A DNA stretch of 23,528 nucleotides from Fen-1258 sp947085815 (GTDB lineage: Bacteria > Bacteroidota > Ignavibacteria > Ignavibacteriales > Melioribacteraceae), in assembly GCA_947085815.1 (NCBI GenBank), contig CAMTXU010000009.1, positions 1 to 23,528 of the forward strand, in the 5' to 3' direction. The notes beneath the pieces were generated by a model, which was not told the origin of the DNA, did no database searches, and saw only the letters and a list, made by a program, of their open reading frames with translations. Every line of letters begins with the position of its first letter. Positions within the stretch are counted from its first letter, which is position 1. Shown one piece after another: positions 7,563 through 14,618 of this stretch. The position numbers and the translations under genes are program-made.

Positions 7563-7954
7563 AAAACCAATTCCCTATTCGCATCAAAGAGAAAGATTTC
7601 CGGTGTGTGCGTTGCACCGTAAGCTTTTGCAATTAACTGTGTCCCGTCATGCAAATACGGAAAGTTGAATTTCTTTAATTGGGCACGTTCTTTCATATTT
7701 GCGAATGAGTCTTCCGGATAATTTGTATCTTCATTTGAACTGATAGCGACTATCTGTACTTTATCCGCAAAATCGTTTTGTATTTCGATGATTCTATCTT
7801 CGTACGCCTGAACGTAAGGGCAGTGATTGCAGCTAAATATTACTACGAGCCCTTCCTTATCTGAGAATGATTCCAGAGAATAGGTATTGCCGTCTGTAGC
7901 GGGTAAAAAAAATTTTGGAGCAGGTGAACCAATTTTTAAGATATCTGTTGCCAT
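7415..7954 (-). CDS. Thioredoxin-like redoxin, cytoplasmic
   Basis: A 179-residue member of the AhpC/TSA-redoxin group. The order is GSPAPKFFLPATDGNTYSL, a strand LVVIF, then SCNHCPYV with the redox pair Cys42 and Cys45 (C-x-x-C), and later THTPEIFLFD holding the cis-Pro loop. The tail QISVPETFTIGCTIKW is typical of this subfamily, in which a third Cys lies near the end. No signal peptide is present, so it likely works in the cytosol as a peroxiredoxin- or thioredoxin-type reductase; the exact substrate is unknown. The start has a strong GGAGG five bases upstream. Its 3' end is converged upon by the broken hicA frame. Confidence 0.85.
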   Translation of the reverse strand: MATDILKIGSPAPKFFLPATDGNTYSLESFSDKEGLVVIFSCNHCPYVQAYEDRIIEIQNDFADKVQIVAISSNEDTNYPEDSFANMKERAQLKKFNFPYLHDGTQLIAKAYGATHTPEIFLFDANRELVFHGKIDDNWQEPQSVKSKYLRNAIDELLSGKQISVPETFTIGCTIKWKK

Positions 7955-8165
7955 ATTTCCTCCGTTAATTAATCTGTTATCGAAGGCAGATTACCATGAT
8001 TTTTTTAAGATCATAAATATCTCCATATGAGTCCTTCGGACATAAAAAATCTGCGTTCTATTATTATTTTTCAGAAGTTTGTTCTACTTATTTTCCAAAC
8101 CCAGGTCAACTGAGTTGAATAAAATTCATTCCAATAATAGACGAACTTAAAATACGGAGTACAAT

Positions 8166-9392
8166 TTGGAATTCAATCAATTATTTATGGACTACCAAAA
8201 TTTCCACGAGAATATTTTGACATGCAACAGGATAACTCATAAAGATATTACAGCTCTAATTGAACGAATTAGACAAGACAAAATATTTCATGTAGCAGAA
8301 CTTGGAAAATCTATTGAAGACCGTCCTATATATTCAATCTCGTTTGGAACTGGAAAGACAACCGTTATGGCTTGGACACAAATGCATGGAGATGAGCCCA
8401 CAGCCACTGCGGCAATGTTTGATTTGATAAACTTCTTTTCCTCGGACGATTCCTACAATAAACTGAGAACTGAATTATTAAGTAATATCACATTTCATTT
8501 TATACCGTTAATGAATCCGGACGGTGCGGAATTAAGTCAGCGTGAGAATGCGATTAATGTAGACATCAACCGGGACGCGCTGCGTTTGGAATCTTACGAA
8601 TCAAAAATCCTGTGGGATTATGCCGGCAAGATAAATCCGGATTACGGTTTTAATCTTCACGATCAAAACAGTTATTACACAGCGGGAAGAAGAAATAATC
8701 ATTCAACAATATCTCTGCTTGCCCCTCCAACCGATCATGTTAAAAGTATTAACTATACACGCGAAAAGAGTATGCAGGTTATAATCAAAATTTATGAGAC
8801 TCTTAGTAATTTCATTCCCGGACAGGTAGCCCGTTACAATGACGATTTTGAACCGAGAGCATTCGGCGACAATTTTACAAAAAACGGAATCAGTTCCATT
8901 CTGATTGAGTCCGGTTATCAGAAGGGAGATCCCGATAAGGAGTTCGTGCGCAAATTGAATTTTATTGCGTTACTTTCTGCTTTCAAAACGATTGCTGATA
9001 AAAATTTTGAAAAGGAGAATTACACAAAATATTTTTCTATTCCGGAAAATGAACAACTCATGTTTGATCTTCTTTTGAGAAATATCACTCTAACTCATCG
9101 TGAGAAAAAATTCAAAATTGACATTGGCATCAATAGGAAAAGATGCTGGGATTCCAAATCTCAAAAGTTTTTCTACAAAGGAACTATTGCGGAACTAGGA
9201 GATCTTTCTATCTATAACGGTATAGAAGAATATAACATGAGCGGTTATATCGTCTCATCGACTCAAAAACTGGCGGTGGATGAGCCTGCAGATTTAATAT
9301 TAACCGGAAATTTTCAGTTAAAGGTTGAGAATGGATTCTTTTTAGATTCCGAAGGCATAAAATCGGTATTAAATGGACTGTCAATTGGTTAA
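8166..9392 (+). CDS. M14-family zinc carboxypeptidase
   Basis: A 408-residue metallopeptidase without a signal peptide. Zinc ligands are His74 and Glu77 in QMHGDEPT and His165 in NLHDQNSYYTAG; NVDINRDA (131-138) carries the substrate-binding Asn-Arg, and ILIESGYQKGD holds the catalytic Glu248. Family M14 enzymes remove C-terminal residues or act on peptidoglycan peptides. The last 110 residues form a beta-rich extra domain often seen in bacterial members. The start is TTG (8166-8168) with GGAG eight bases upstream; an in-frame ATG seven codons later is the alternative. A cytoplasmic location suggests peptide turnover. Confidence 0.85.
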   Translation: MEFNQLFMDYQNFHENILTCNRITHKDITALIERIRQDKIFHVAELGKSIEDRPIYSISFGTGKTTVMAWTQMHGDEPTATAAMFDLINFFSSDDSYNKLRTELLSNITFHFIPLMNPDGAELSQRENAINVDINRDALRLESYESKILWDYAGKINPDYGFNLHDQNSYYTAGRRNNHSTISLLAPPTDHVKSINYTREKSMQVIIKIYETLSNFIPGQVARYNDDFEPRAFGDNFTKNGISSILIESGYQKGDPDKEFVRKLNFIALLSAFKTIADKNFEKENYTKYFSIPENEQLMFDLLLRNITLTHREKKFKIDIGINRKRCWDSKSQKFFYKGTIAELGDLSIYNGIEEYNMSGYIVSSTQKLAVDEPADLILTGNFQLKVENGFFLDSEGIKSVLNGLSIG

Positions 9393-9427
9393 TTTTATAG
9401 AGAAGAATTTACTTTTAATGAAAGTTA

Positions 9428-10036
9428 ATGATGCGCGCTATCAAGAAAACATTGACCGATAAAGAACTGCAAAAGCGTTACGCTGAGTTTGAAAAGGAAG
9501 CCGTGCCGCACATGGACTCGGTTTACAATTTCGCGCTGCGCTTGACGGGCAATGAAGACGATGCGGACGATCTTGTTCAAGAAACTTACATGAAGGCATT
9601 CCGGTTCTTCGATAAATTTGAAAGCGGTACTAATTGCAAAGCCTGGCTCTTTAGAATATTAAAAAATTCTTTCATTAATGATTACCGGAAGCAAACTAAA
9701 GAACCGAACAAAGTTGATTACGAGGATGTGCAAAATTTTTACGAGAATATTAAATCGGACGAAGTCGATTCCCGGCATTACGAGCTTGACGCGTTTAGCA
9801 ATCTTCTTGACGACGACGTATCTAAAGCCATAGCGAAATTGCCGGAAGATTTCAGAACAGTAATAATCCTAAACGACATAGAGGGATTTACCTACGAGGA
9901 GATAGCCGATTTTGTTGATATTCCCGTTGGAACCGTCAGATCGAGACTGCACAGAGCCAGAAAGATGCTTTATGTTCAATTGTTTGATTATGCCAAAGGG
10001 AGAGGATTTATCAAAACAGATGGTTTGAAAAAATAA
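9428..10036 (+). CDS. ECF RNA polymerase sigma factor (RpoE-like)
   Basis: A 202-residue sigma-70 family protein. Region 2 is DADDLVQETYMKAFRFFDKF with CKAWLFRILKN after it, and region 4 is LPEDFRTVIILNDIEGFTYE followed by the helix-turn-helix EIADFVDIPVGTVRSRLHRA. The N-terminal MDSVYNFALRLTGNEDDADD is typical of the group. It guides RNA polymerase to a stress- or envelope-type regulon. No anti-sigma factor lies next to it, which is unusual because ECF factors commonly sit in an operon with theirs. ATG at 9428 was used; 9431 is equally possible and no strong ribosome binding site distinguishes them. Confidence 0.9.
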   Translation: MMRAIKKTLTDKELQKRYAEFEKEAVPHMDSVYNFALRLTGNEDDADDLVQETYMKAFRFFDKFESGTNCKAWLFRILKNSFINDYRKQTKEPNKVDYEDVQNFYENIKSDEVDSRHYELDAFSNLLDDDVSKAIAKLPEDFRTVIILNDIEGFTYEEIADFVDIPVGTVRSRLHRARKMLYVQLFDYAKGRGFIKTDGLKK

Positions 10037-10113
10037 TTTTTATCATGATTTTTTCGGCACAACTTAATTTAATATATAATACTTACTGACTTTCTATAAA
10101 TCATTCAGGTACT

Positions 10114-10572
10114 ATGTTCAAATTAAAAAACATTATCGTCCCTACAGATTTCAGCAAAGTGTCCTTTTCCGCTTTTGAGTATGCGAGAGATCTTGCAGAA
10201 ATGATGGATGCCACAATTCATCTGCTTCATGTTTTGGAAAAAGAGCCCCTCTTTTTAGCTAATCGTGAAAGCGAGATAACGAGTGCAGAGTTGATTAAAT
10301 CATTTGAAGAAAAAAAACGGCAGCAGTTGAAGGAACTTGTAGATGAAATCAAGGAGGATTCGACAGTCAAAATTGTTGAAATAATGAGGCACGGGGTTGA
10401 TTACGAGGAGATTATCAATTACGCTCAAGAAGTAAACGGGGATATGATTGTGATTGCGACACATGGGAGAACAGGTGTTTTCCACAAAATATTAGGGAGT
10501 GTGGCGGAAAAGGTCATTCGCTACTCAAAATGCCCGGTATTGGTAATTTCGCCTCAGGAAGAGGAATTGTAA
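10114..10572 (+). CDS. Universal stress protein, UspA family
   Basis: A 152-residue single-domain Usp protein. It begins LKNIIVPTDFSKVSFSAFEY, with the conserved Asp of the P-T-D-F-S motif, and has IHLLHVLE in the second strand. The end carries HGRTGVFHKILGSVAEKVIR then KCPVLVI, the ATP-binding type G-x-x-G and G-S block. Such proteins are cytosolic and bind ATP or AMP in starvation or oxidative stress. It follows the sigma factor gene by 77 bases in the same direction, so sigma-driven expression is possible but not shown. Confidence 0.92.
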   Translation: MFKLKNIIVPTDFSKVSFSAFEYARDLAEMMDATIHLLHVLEKEPLFLANRESEITSAELIKSFEEKKRQQLKELVDEIKEDSTVKIVEIMRHGVDYEEIINYAQEVNGDMIVIATHGRTGVFHKILGSVAEKVIRYSKCPVLVISPQEEEL

Positions 10573-10649
10573 CCTAATTTGATTCTTAAAACTGAATTCT
10601 CTAAGTTTACGCCGCAAAAATTTTATAACAACAAGGCAGGTGAATTAAG

Positions 10650-10853
10650 TTGGTAGGAATTACAGTAGCAGAGAACGAAAATATTGATAAAGCGCTAAAA
10701 CGTTTTAAGAAGAAATATGAGCGTTCGGGTGTTCTAAAAGAATTCAAAAAGAGAACATTCTTCGTTAAACCATCTGTAGAAAAAAGATTGGAAGGCATTA
10801 AAGCCAAACGAAGAGCTTCGCGTGAGCAATCACTTCGAGACAGAAGAGGTTAA
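10650..10853 (+). CDS. rpsU: 30S ribosomal protein S21
   Basis: A 67-residue basic protein with the S21 pattern: GITVAENENIDKALKRFKKK near the start, SGVLKEFKKRTFFVKPS in the middle, and an Arg/Lys-rich end with RRASREQSLRDRRG. It binds the small subunit near the anti-Shine-Dalgarno end of 16S rRNA and helps initiation. The start is TTG 10650-10652 with GGCAGGTGA a few bases upstream. Length is normal. The 107 bp repeat element begins 13 bases after its stop and could act as a terminator. Confidence 0.93.
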   Translation: MVGITVAENENIDKALKRFKKKYERSGVLKEFKKRTFFVKPSVEKRLEGIKAKRRASREQSLRDRRG

Positions 10854-10865
10854 ATTCAAATAATA

Positions 10866-10972
10866 GAGGCTTTCTTAAAAGTATTATTCAATTAAATAAT
10901 CAGCGAAAATCAGTTTTATCTGCGTCATCCGCGGGCTATTCTATTATAAAACATTACTTTTGAGACAGCCTC
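10866..10972. repeat. 107 bp MITE-like element, copy 1
   Basis: It begins gaggctttcttaaaag and ends cttttgagacagcctc, so the ends are inverted copies with two mismatches. Its interior (aatcagcgaaaatcagtttt and the gggctattctattataaaac stretch) is almost the same as in the copy at 11878-11985, in the same orientation. No protein is encoded. It sits between rpsU and the 3' end of the LOG gene and could fold as a transcription stop. No clear target duplication is seen. Confidence 0.8.
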
Positions 10973-10981
10973 TTTTATTAA

Positions 10982-11809
10982 TTATTTTTTCTTGTGGTTA
11001 TTAAAATAATGTTTTTTAAAGTGATTTGTAATCTTCTCGAACGCTTCATCAACCGTACTGCAGAAATCAAAAATCTTTAGATCATCTTTACTAATCATTC
11101 CATGTTCAATCAAAGCATCAAAATTCATAATCTCACGCCAGTAACTTTCGCCGTAAACAATAACTTTCAACGGCTTAGAAAGTTTACCCGTCTGAATTAG
11201 AGTAATAACTTCCATCATTTCATCAAGAGTACCGAATCCACCCGGAAATACAACTAGAGCTTTAGCAAGAAAAGCGAACCAATATTTTCTCATGAAGAAG
11301 TAATGAAACTCGAAAGCCAATTCCGGATCAACATACCTATTCACAAACTGTTCAAATGGAATGCTGATATTCAAACCAATGGAATGTCCTTTTGCTTGAT
11401 GTGCACCCTTATTTGCAGCTTCCATAATTCCGGGACCGCCGCCGCTACAAACGATAAATCTTTTTTCATCTAGTGGCAGCGACATTGACCACAAAGTTAA
11501 TTTCTTTGATAGTTCTACGGCGTCTTCATAATACCGGGACATATCCAGCATTTTTTGTGCATGATCGATTTTCTTTTTTGAAGAAGGGGACTTATCTTTT
11601 TTTGCGTCACTCAAAAATTTAAGTGCATCTTTTCTTGAAGGAATCCGTGCGGAACCGAAGAACACAACCGTGTCACGTATCTTATTTTTTTCAAATCTCG
11701 ATTGCGGTTCATACAATTCCGAAAGTATTCTTACAGTTCGAGCGTCGGCTGAATTTAAAAAATCCAAATTGTTGTACGCCTTAACGGGCGGTTTGTGTTC
11801 TTTTTTCAT
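10982..11809 (-). CDS. LOG-family (TIGR00730) Rossmann-fold protein
   Basis: A 275-residue protein with the LOG signatures CSGGGPGIMEAANKG (about 121-135) and VVFPGGFGTLDEMMEVITL (about 186-204), with FMRKYW between them. Family members include phosphoribohydrolases that release cytokinin-like bases from nucleoside 5'-monophosphates; many bacterial ones probably act on AMP or related nucleotides. The first 110 residues extend beyond the minimal LOG domain and are charged. The gene is flanked on both sides by copies of the 107-108 bp repeat. Upstream only a weak GGTGA is found before the ATG. Confidence 0.87.
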   Translation of the reverse strand: MKKEHKPPVKAYNNLDFLNSADARTVRILSELYEPQSRFEKNKIRDTVVFFGSARIPSRKDALKFLSDAKKDKSPSSKKKIDHAQKMLDMSRYYEDAVELSKKLTLWSMSLPLDEKRFIVCSGGGPGIMEAANKGAHQAKGHSIGLNISIPFEQFVNRYVDPELAFEFHYFFMRKYWFAFLAKALVVFPGGFGTLDEMMEVITLIQTGKLSKPLKVIVYGESYWREIMNFDALIEHGMISKDDLKIFDFCSTVDEAFEKITNHFKKHYFNNHKKK

Positions 11810-11877
11810 ATTTCACCGTTTAATAAAATTAGGGAAGGATCTTAGAGAACTATCCATATTGTTCATAGAGGGGAAAA

Positions 11878-11985
11878 GAGGTTGTCTCAAAAGTAATAAT
11901 TCAATTAAATAATCAGCGAAAATCAGTTTTATCCGCGTCATTCGTGGGCTATTCTATTATAAAACATTACTTTTGAGACAACCTC
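11878..11985. repeat. 108 bp MITE-like element, copy 2
   Basis: The ends are a perfect 20 bp inverted repeat, gaggttgtctcaaaagtaat at 11878-11897 with its complement at 11966-11985, enclosing 68 bases. It has the same direction as copy 1. The end sequence resembles those of DDE-type insertion sequences with GAGGTTGTCTCAAAA ends, recalled from memory. It lies in the spacer between the LOG gene start and the secG stop and could terminate secG transcripts. It is non-coding. Confidence 0.85.
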
Positions 11986-12000
11986 ATATTTTCCTGATAA

Positions 12001-12348
12001 TTATTTTTGTGCAGGCGGTGTGGCAGAACGCTGCTGTGGTAATGCAGGTGCAGTTGGAACTCCCTGCTGTTTGCTGCCTTGAATAATGCTCTCTCTTTGA
12101 GCACTCGTAGTTTGACCGGGTAAAAAGAAAAGATTAATTACGACTGCAAGAATTAATAATGCACCGCCGAACCACCATGTTATTTTGCTCAGAAAATCTG
12201 CAGTTCTTCTTGTTCCGAACACAGTTCCGAACTGCCCTGAACCGCCGAATGAGCCGGCTAATCCGCCTCCTTTGCTCGACTGAAGCAGGACAACAATTAT
12301 TAATAAAATTCCTGTAAATACAGATATAGAAATTAAAAGTGCGTACAT
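12001..12348 (-). CDS. secG: SecG, preprotein translocase subunit
   Basis: A 115-residue membrane protein with two hydrophobic spans (about 3-22 and 54-74). Between them is the SecG loop: LLQSSKGGGLAGSFGGSGQF followed by TVFGTRRTADFLSKITWWFG. This is the hallmark of the small subunit that assists SecYEG during export. The Gln/Pro/Ala-rich tail after 80 is typical of the group. A GGAG site precedes the ATG. It lies downstream of the tRNA-Met gene on the same strand, and both appear to share one promoter. Confidence 0.95.
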   Translation of the reverse strand: MYALLISISVFTGILLIIVVLLQSSKGGGLAGSFGGSGQFGTVFGTRRTADFLSKITWWFGGALLILAVVINLFFLPGQTTSAQRESIIQGSKQQGVPTAPALPQQRSATPPAQK

Positions 12349-12368
12349 ATATTACTCCAAATTAGATG

Positions 12369-12442
12369 TAGCGAGGGAGGGATTCGAACCCCCGACACAT
12401 GGATTATGATTCCATTGCTCTAACCTGCTGAGCTACCTCGCC
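12369..12442 (-). tRNA. tRNA-Met(CAU), elongator or Ile2 type
   Basis: The 74-base gene folds into a full cloverleaf. The acceptor stem is GGCGAGG paired with CCTCGCT, with a G-U pair at 1-72, and A73 follows. TAGCTCAG opens the D arm, the anticodon stem is ATGGA/TCCAT around the loop ATCATAA (anticodon CAT), and GGTTCGAATC forms the T arm. CCA is not encoded. A seven-base paired acceptor stem favours an elongator tRNA over an initiator. A CAU anticodon could also be lysidine-modified to read AUA as isoleucine, which cannot be decided here. Confidence 0.93.
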
Positions 12443-12502
12443 AAAAATATCCAATCATCAGCCGAAACTCTCTTTTGAGCGTAGGCAGAAAAACGGGTTG
12501 TA

Positions 12503-12531
12503 AATATAAAGGATCAACTTCCAAACTTCAA
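12503..12531 (-). promoter_or_regulatory. Sigma-70-like promoter for tRNA-Met and secG
   Basis: Read on the minus strand, TTGAAG (12526-12531) is separated by exactly 17 bases from TATATT (12503-12508). Transcription would start near 12496, about 54 bases before the tRNA. It is the best promoter-like site in the 200-base spacer. Confidence 0.55.
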
Positions 12532-12641
12532 GCGTTGTGATTTATTGATTTCAGCAAATTATTTCAGTTTAGCCCTAATGTTTTTCTTGTATTCTTCCTT
12601 AAAGATACATTCTGAATATTCTTACTAATAATTCCTTCTAA

Positions 12642-13649
12642 CTAGTATGAGTTAAATCTTTTCCGCAACAGATAAACAAAAACGGGTGCGCCAATAATTG
12701 CGGTAACGGCACCAACCGGTAATTCAGATGGAGAGATCAAAGTTCTTGCGAGTGAATCGCATAAAATTAAATATGATGCACCAAAGAAAAATGACGCGGG
12801 TAAAACTATTCTATTGTCAACCCCAAATATCATCCGGCAAACATGTGGAACAAGTAATCCTACAAATCCAATAATTCCACTAACCGAAACGAGAGTGCCA
12901 ATCATAATACTTGATAACAGATAAGTATAATTTCTGAACAAGGAGGTATTGACGCCCAGCTGCTTTGCCGAATCTGCGCCGAGACTGAGCAGATTGTATT
13001 TATTAGAATTAACCATAAGCAGAAACGAAACAACGAATGTTACCGGAAGAACAAACTTCAAATTGTCTTTATCCGCAATCGATAAATTACCCATCAGCCA
13101 GAAGACAGCGGTTCTAAGAGAATCGTTCAATAGCGTCATCATTAACAGAATAGCTGCAGAGAAAAACGCTCCAACCATCACCCCCGTTAATAATAAAACA
13201 TTCGGTTCAAGCTCGCCAAATCTTTTACCCAGAACAAACACCAGCAGCATTACTAACAATGCCCCTGCGAAAGAGAACAATTGCGTTCCAAGAAAAGAGG
13301 CTCCAATTAAAAAAGAAAGTACCGCGCCAAATGTTCCTCCGCTTGAAATACCAAGTATATAGGGCTCGGCAAGAGGATTCAATAAGATAGCCTGAAAAAC
13401 CGCACCGGCAATTGAAAGCCCTCCTCCCACGGCAATTGCGTATAAAACGCGGGGGAGGCGGATATCAAAAATAATTTGAGTGAAAATTTGATCGGGGTTG
13501 TACGAAAATAATGAAGCGATTAAATCGTTGAATCCAATTCTCACCGGACCGGCACTCAACCCGATGACGACCGCTATACACATAATCAAAAAGAATATGA
13601 AGAGCCGGGTAAGATACCCAGCAATGCTCAACCGTTTAACTGCTGCCAT
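12642..13649 (-). CDS. FecCD-family ABC transporter permease
   Basis: A 335-residue integral membrane protein with about nine to ten hydrophobic spans. Typical landmarks are IRLPRVLYAIAVGGGLSIAG, GAVFQAILLNPLAEPYILGI, and near the end SGIIGFVGLLVPHVCRMIFG and SELPVGAVTAIIGAPVFVYL. Such permeases import vitamin B12, haem or iron-siderophore together with an ATPase and a binding protein. Neither partner is next to it, which is odd. The start lies inside the last 22 bases of obg, so it is translated from an overlapping frame; the exact start is uncertain. The substrate cannot be told. Confidence 0.88.
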   Translation of the reverse strand: MAAVKRLSIAGYLTRLFIFFLIMCIAVVIGLSAGPVRIGFNDLIASLFSYNPDQIFTQIIFDIRLPRVLYAIAVGGGLSIAGAVFQAILLNPLAEPYILGISSGGTFGAVLSFLIGASFLGTQLFSFAGALLVMLLVFVLGKRFGELEPNVLLLTGVMVGAFFSAAILLMMTLLNDSLRTAVFWLMGNLSIADKDNLKFVLPVTFVVSFLLMVNSNKYNLLSLGADSAKQLGVNTSLFRNYTYLLSSIMIGTLVSVSGIIGFVGLLVPHVCRMIFGVDNRIVLPASFFFGASYLILCDSLARTLISPSELPVGAVTAIIGAPVFVYLLRKRFNSY

Positions 13650-14614
13650 AATTCATCTAATAATTCAGGAATGCCGTATTTAGTTGCTGATGAAAAGAGC
13701 AGGATTGGTCCATCATAGCCTCGGATTTTTCTTTTCTTAATTTTCTTTAGTTCTGCCGGTTCAATTAAATCTGTTTTTGTGAAAGCAACAATTTTTTTCT
13801 TCTTGCTCAGCACTTTTGAATATTGATTCAATTCCGCAATGAGTGTTTTGTAATCTTTAGCGTAATCTTCGGTGGAAATATCAATCATGAGCAATAATAT
13901 TTTAGTACGTTCAATGTGACGCAGAAATTTTAGACCCAATCCTTTACCGAGATGGGCGCCCTCAATGATCCCCGGAATATCCGCAACAGTAATACTTTTA
14001 AAATTTTTATAGCGGACAATTCCAAGATTCGGCTCGAGCGTGGTGAAAGGATAATCGGCAATTTTAGGTTTAGCGTCGGAGATTACTGAAATCAAGGTTG
14101 ATTTACCGGCATTAGGAAATCCAACCAATCCTACATCGGCTATTAATTTTAATTCAAGTGTAATAAATTTTTCCGGACCGGGTTTTCCGTCCTCAGCAAA
14201 GCGAGGTGTTTGATGAGTTGGTGTTGCAAAGTTACTGTTTCCCTTTCCTCCCCTACCGCCTTTAACTGCAATGAATTCTTTATCCGGCAAATCGAGATCG
14301 TAAATAATTTCATCTGTTTTTTCATCTTTAATAATTGTTCCAACCGGAACTTTTATAACAATATCTTTTCCTCCTCTTCCATCTTTAAGAGATGATCCGC
14401 CAGGATCTCCATCTTCGGCAAGATATTTTCGTTTGTATTGAAAATCTAAAAGTGTTGTAAGATTAGTGTCAGTCCGAAAAATTACGCTTCCGCCGTTTCC
14501 GCCGTTTCCGCCTGCCGGTCCCCCTTTTGGAACATATTTCTCGCGGCGGAAAGCTACGGCGCCGTTACCGCCGTCTCCGGCTTTAATATAAATTTTTGCA
14601 AAGTCTATAAACAT
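13628..14614 (-). CDS. obg: GTPase Obg/CgtA
   Basis: A 328-residue essential GTPase that binds the 50S subunit and links ribosome assembly to stress. The Gly-rich Obg fold fills residues 1-158 (FIDFAKIYIKAGDGGNGAVA, GGPAGGNGGNGGSV, GGRGGKGNSNFATP). The G domain has GFPNAGKS (165-172), DIPG (212-215), TKTD (279-282) and SSATKYG. No C-terminal OCT domain follows. I chose the ATG at 14612-14614 (MFIDFAKI); the open frame continues 28 codons upstream into the previous gene but that extension is not conserved in type. The gap to the upstream stop is four bases, so the two genes are co-transcribed. Confidence 0.95.
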   Translation of the reverse strand: MFIDFAKIYIKAGDGGNGAVAFRREKYVPKGGPAGGNGGNGGSVIFRTDTNLTTLLDFQYKRKYLAEDGDPGGSSLKDGRGGKDIVIKVPVGTIIKDEKTDEIIYDLDLPDKEFIAVKGGRGGKGNSNFATPTHQTPRFAEDGKPGPEKFITLELKLIADVGLVGFPNAGKSTLISVISDAKPKIADYPFTTLEPNLGIVRYKNFKSITVADIPGIIEGAHLGKGLGLKFLRHIERTKILLLMIDISTEDYAKDYKTLIAELNQYSKVLSKKKKIVAFTKTDLIEPAELKKIKKRKIRGYDGPILLFSSATKYGIPELLDELWQQLNG

Positions 14615-14618
14615 GATT

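Noticed and set aside
10866..11985. CRISPR array
   Set aside because: Only two copies, about 1 kb apart, with inverted ends and a gene between them; there are no regular spacers.
12949..13362. 137-codon frame opposite the FecCD permease
   Set aside because: Antisense shadow of the permease, with no family pattern and no start signals.
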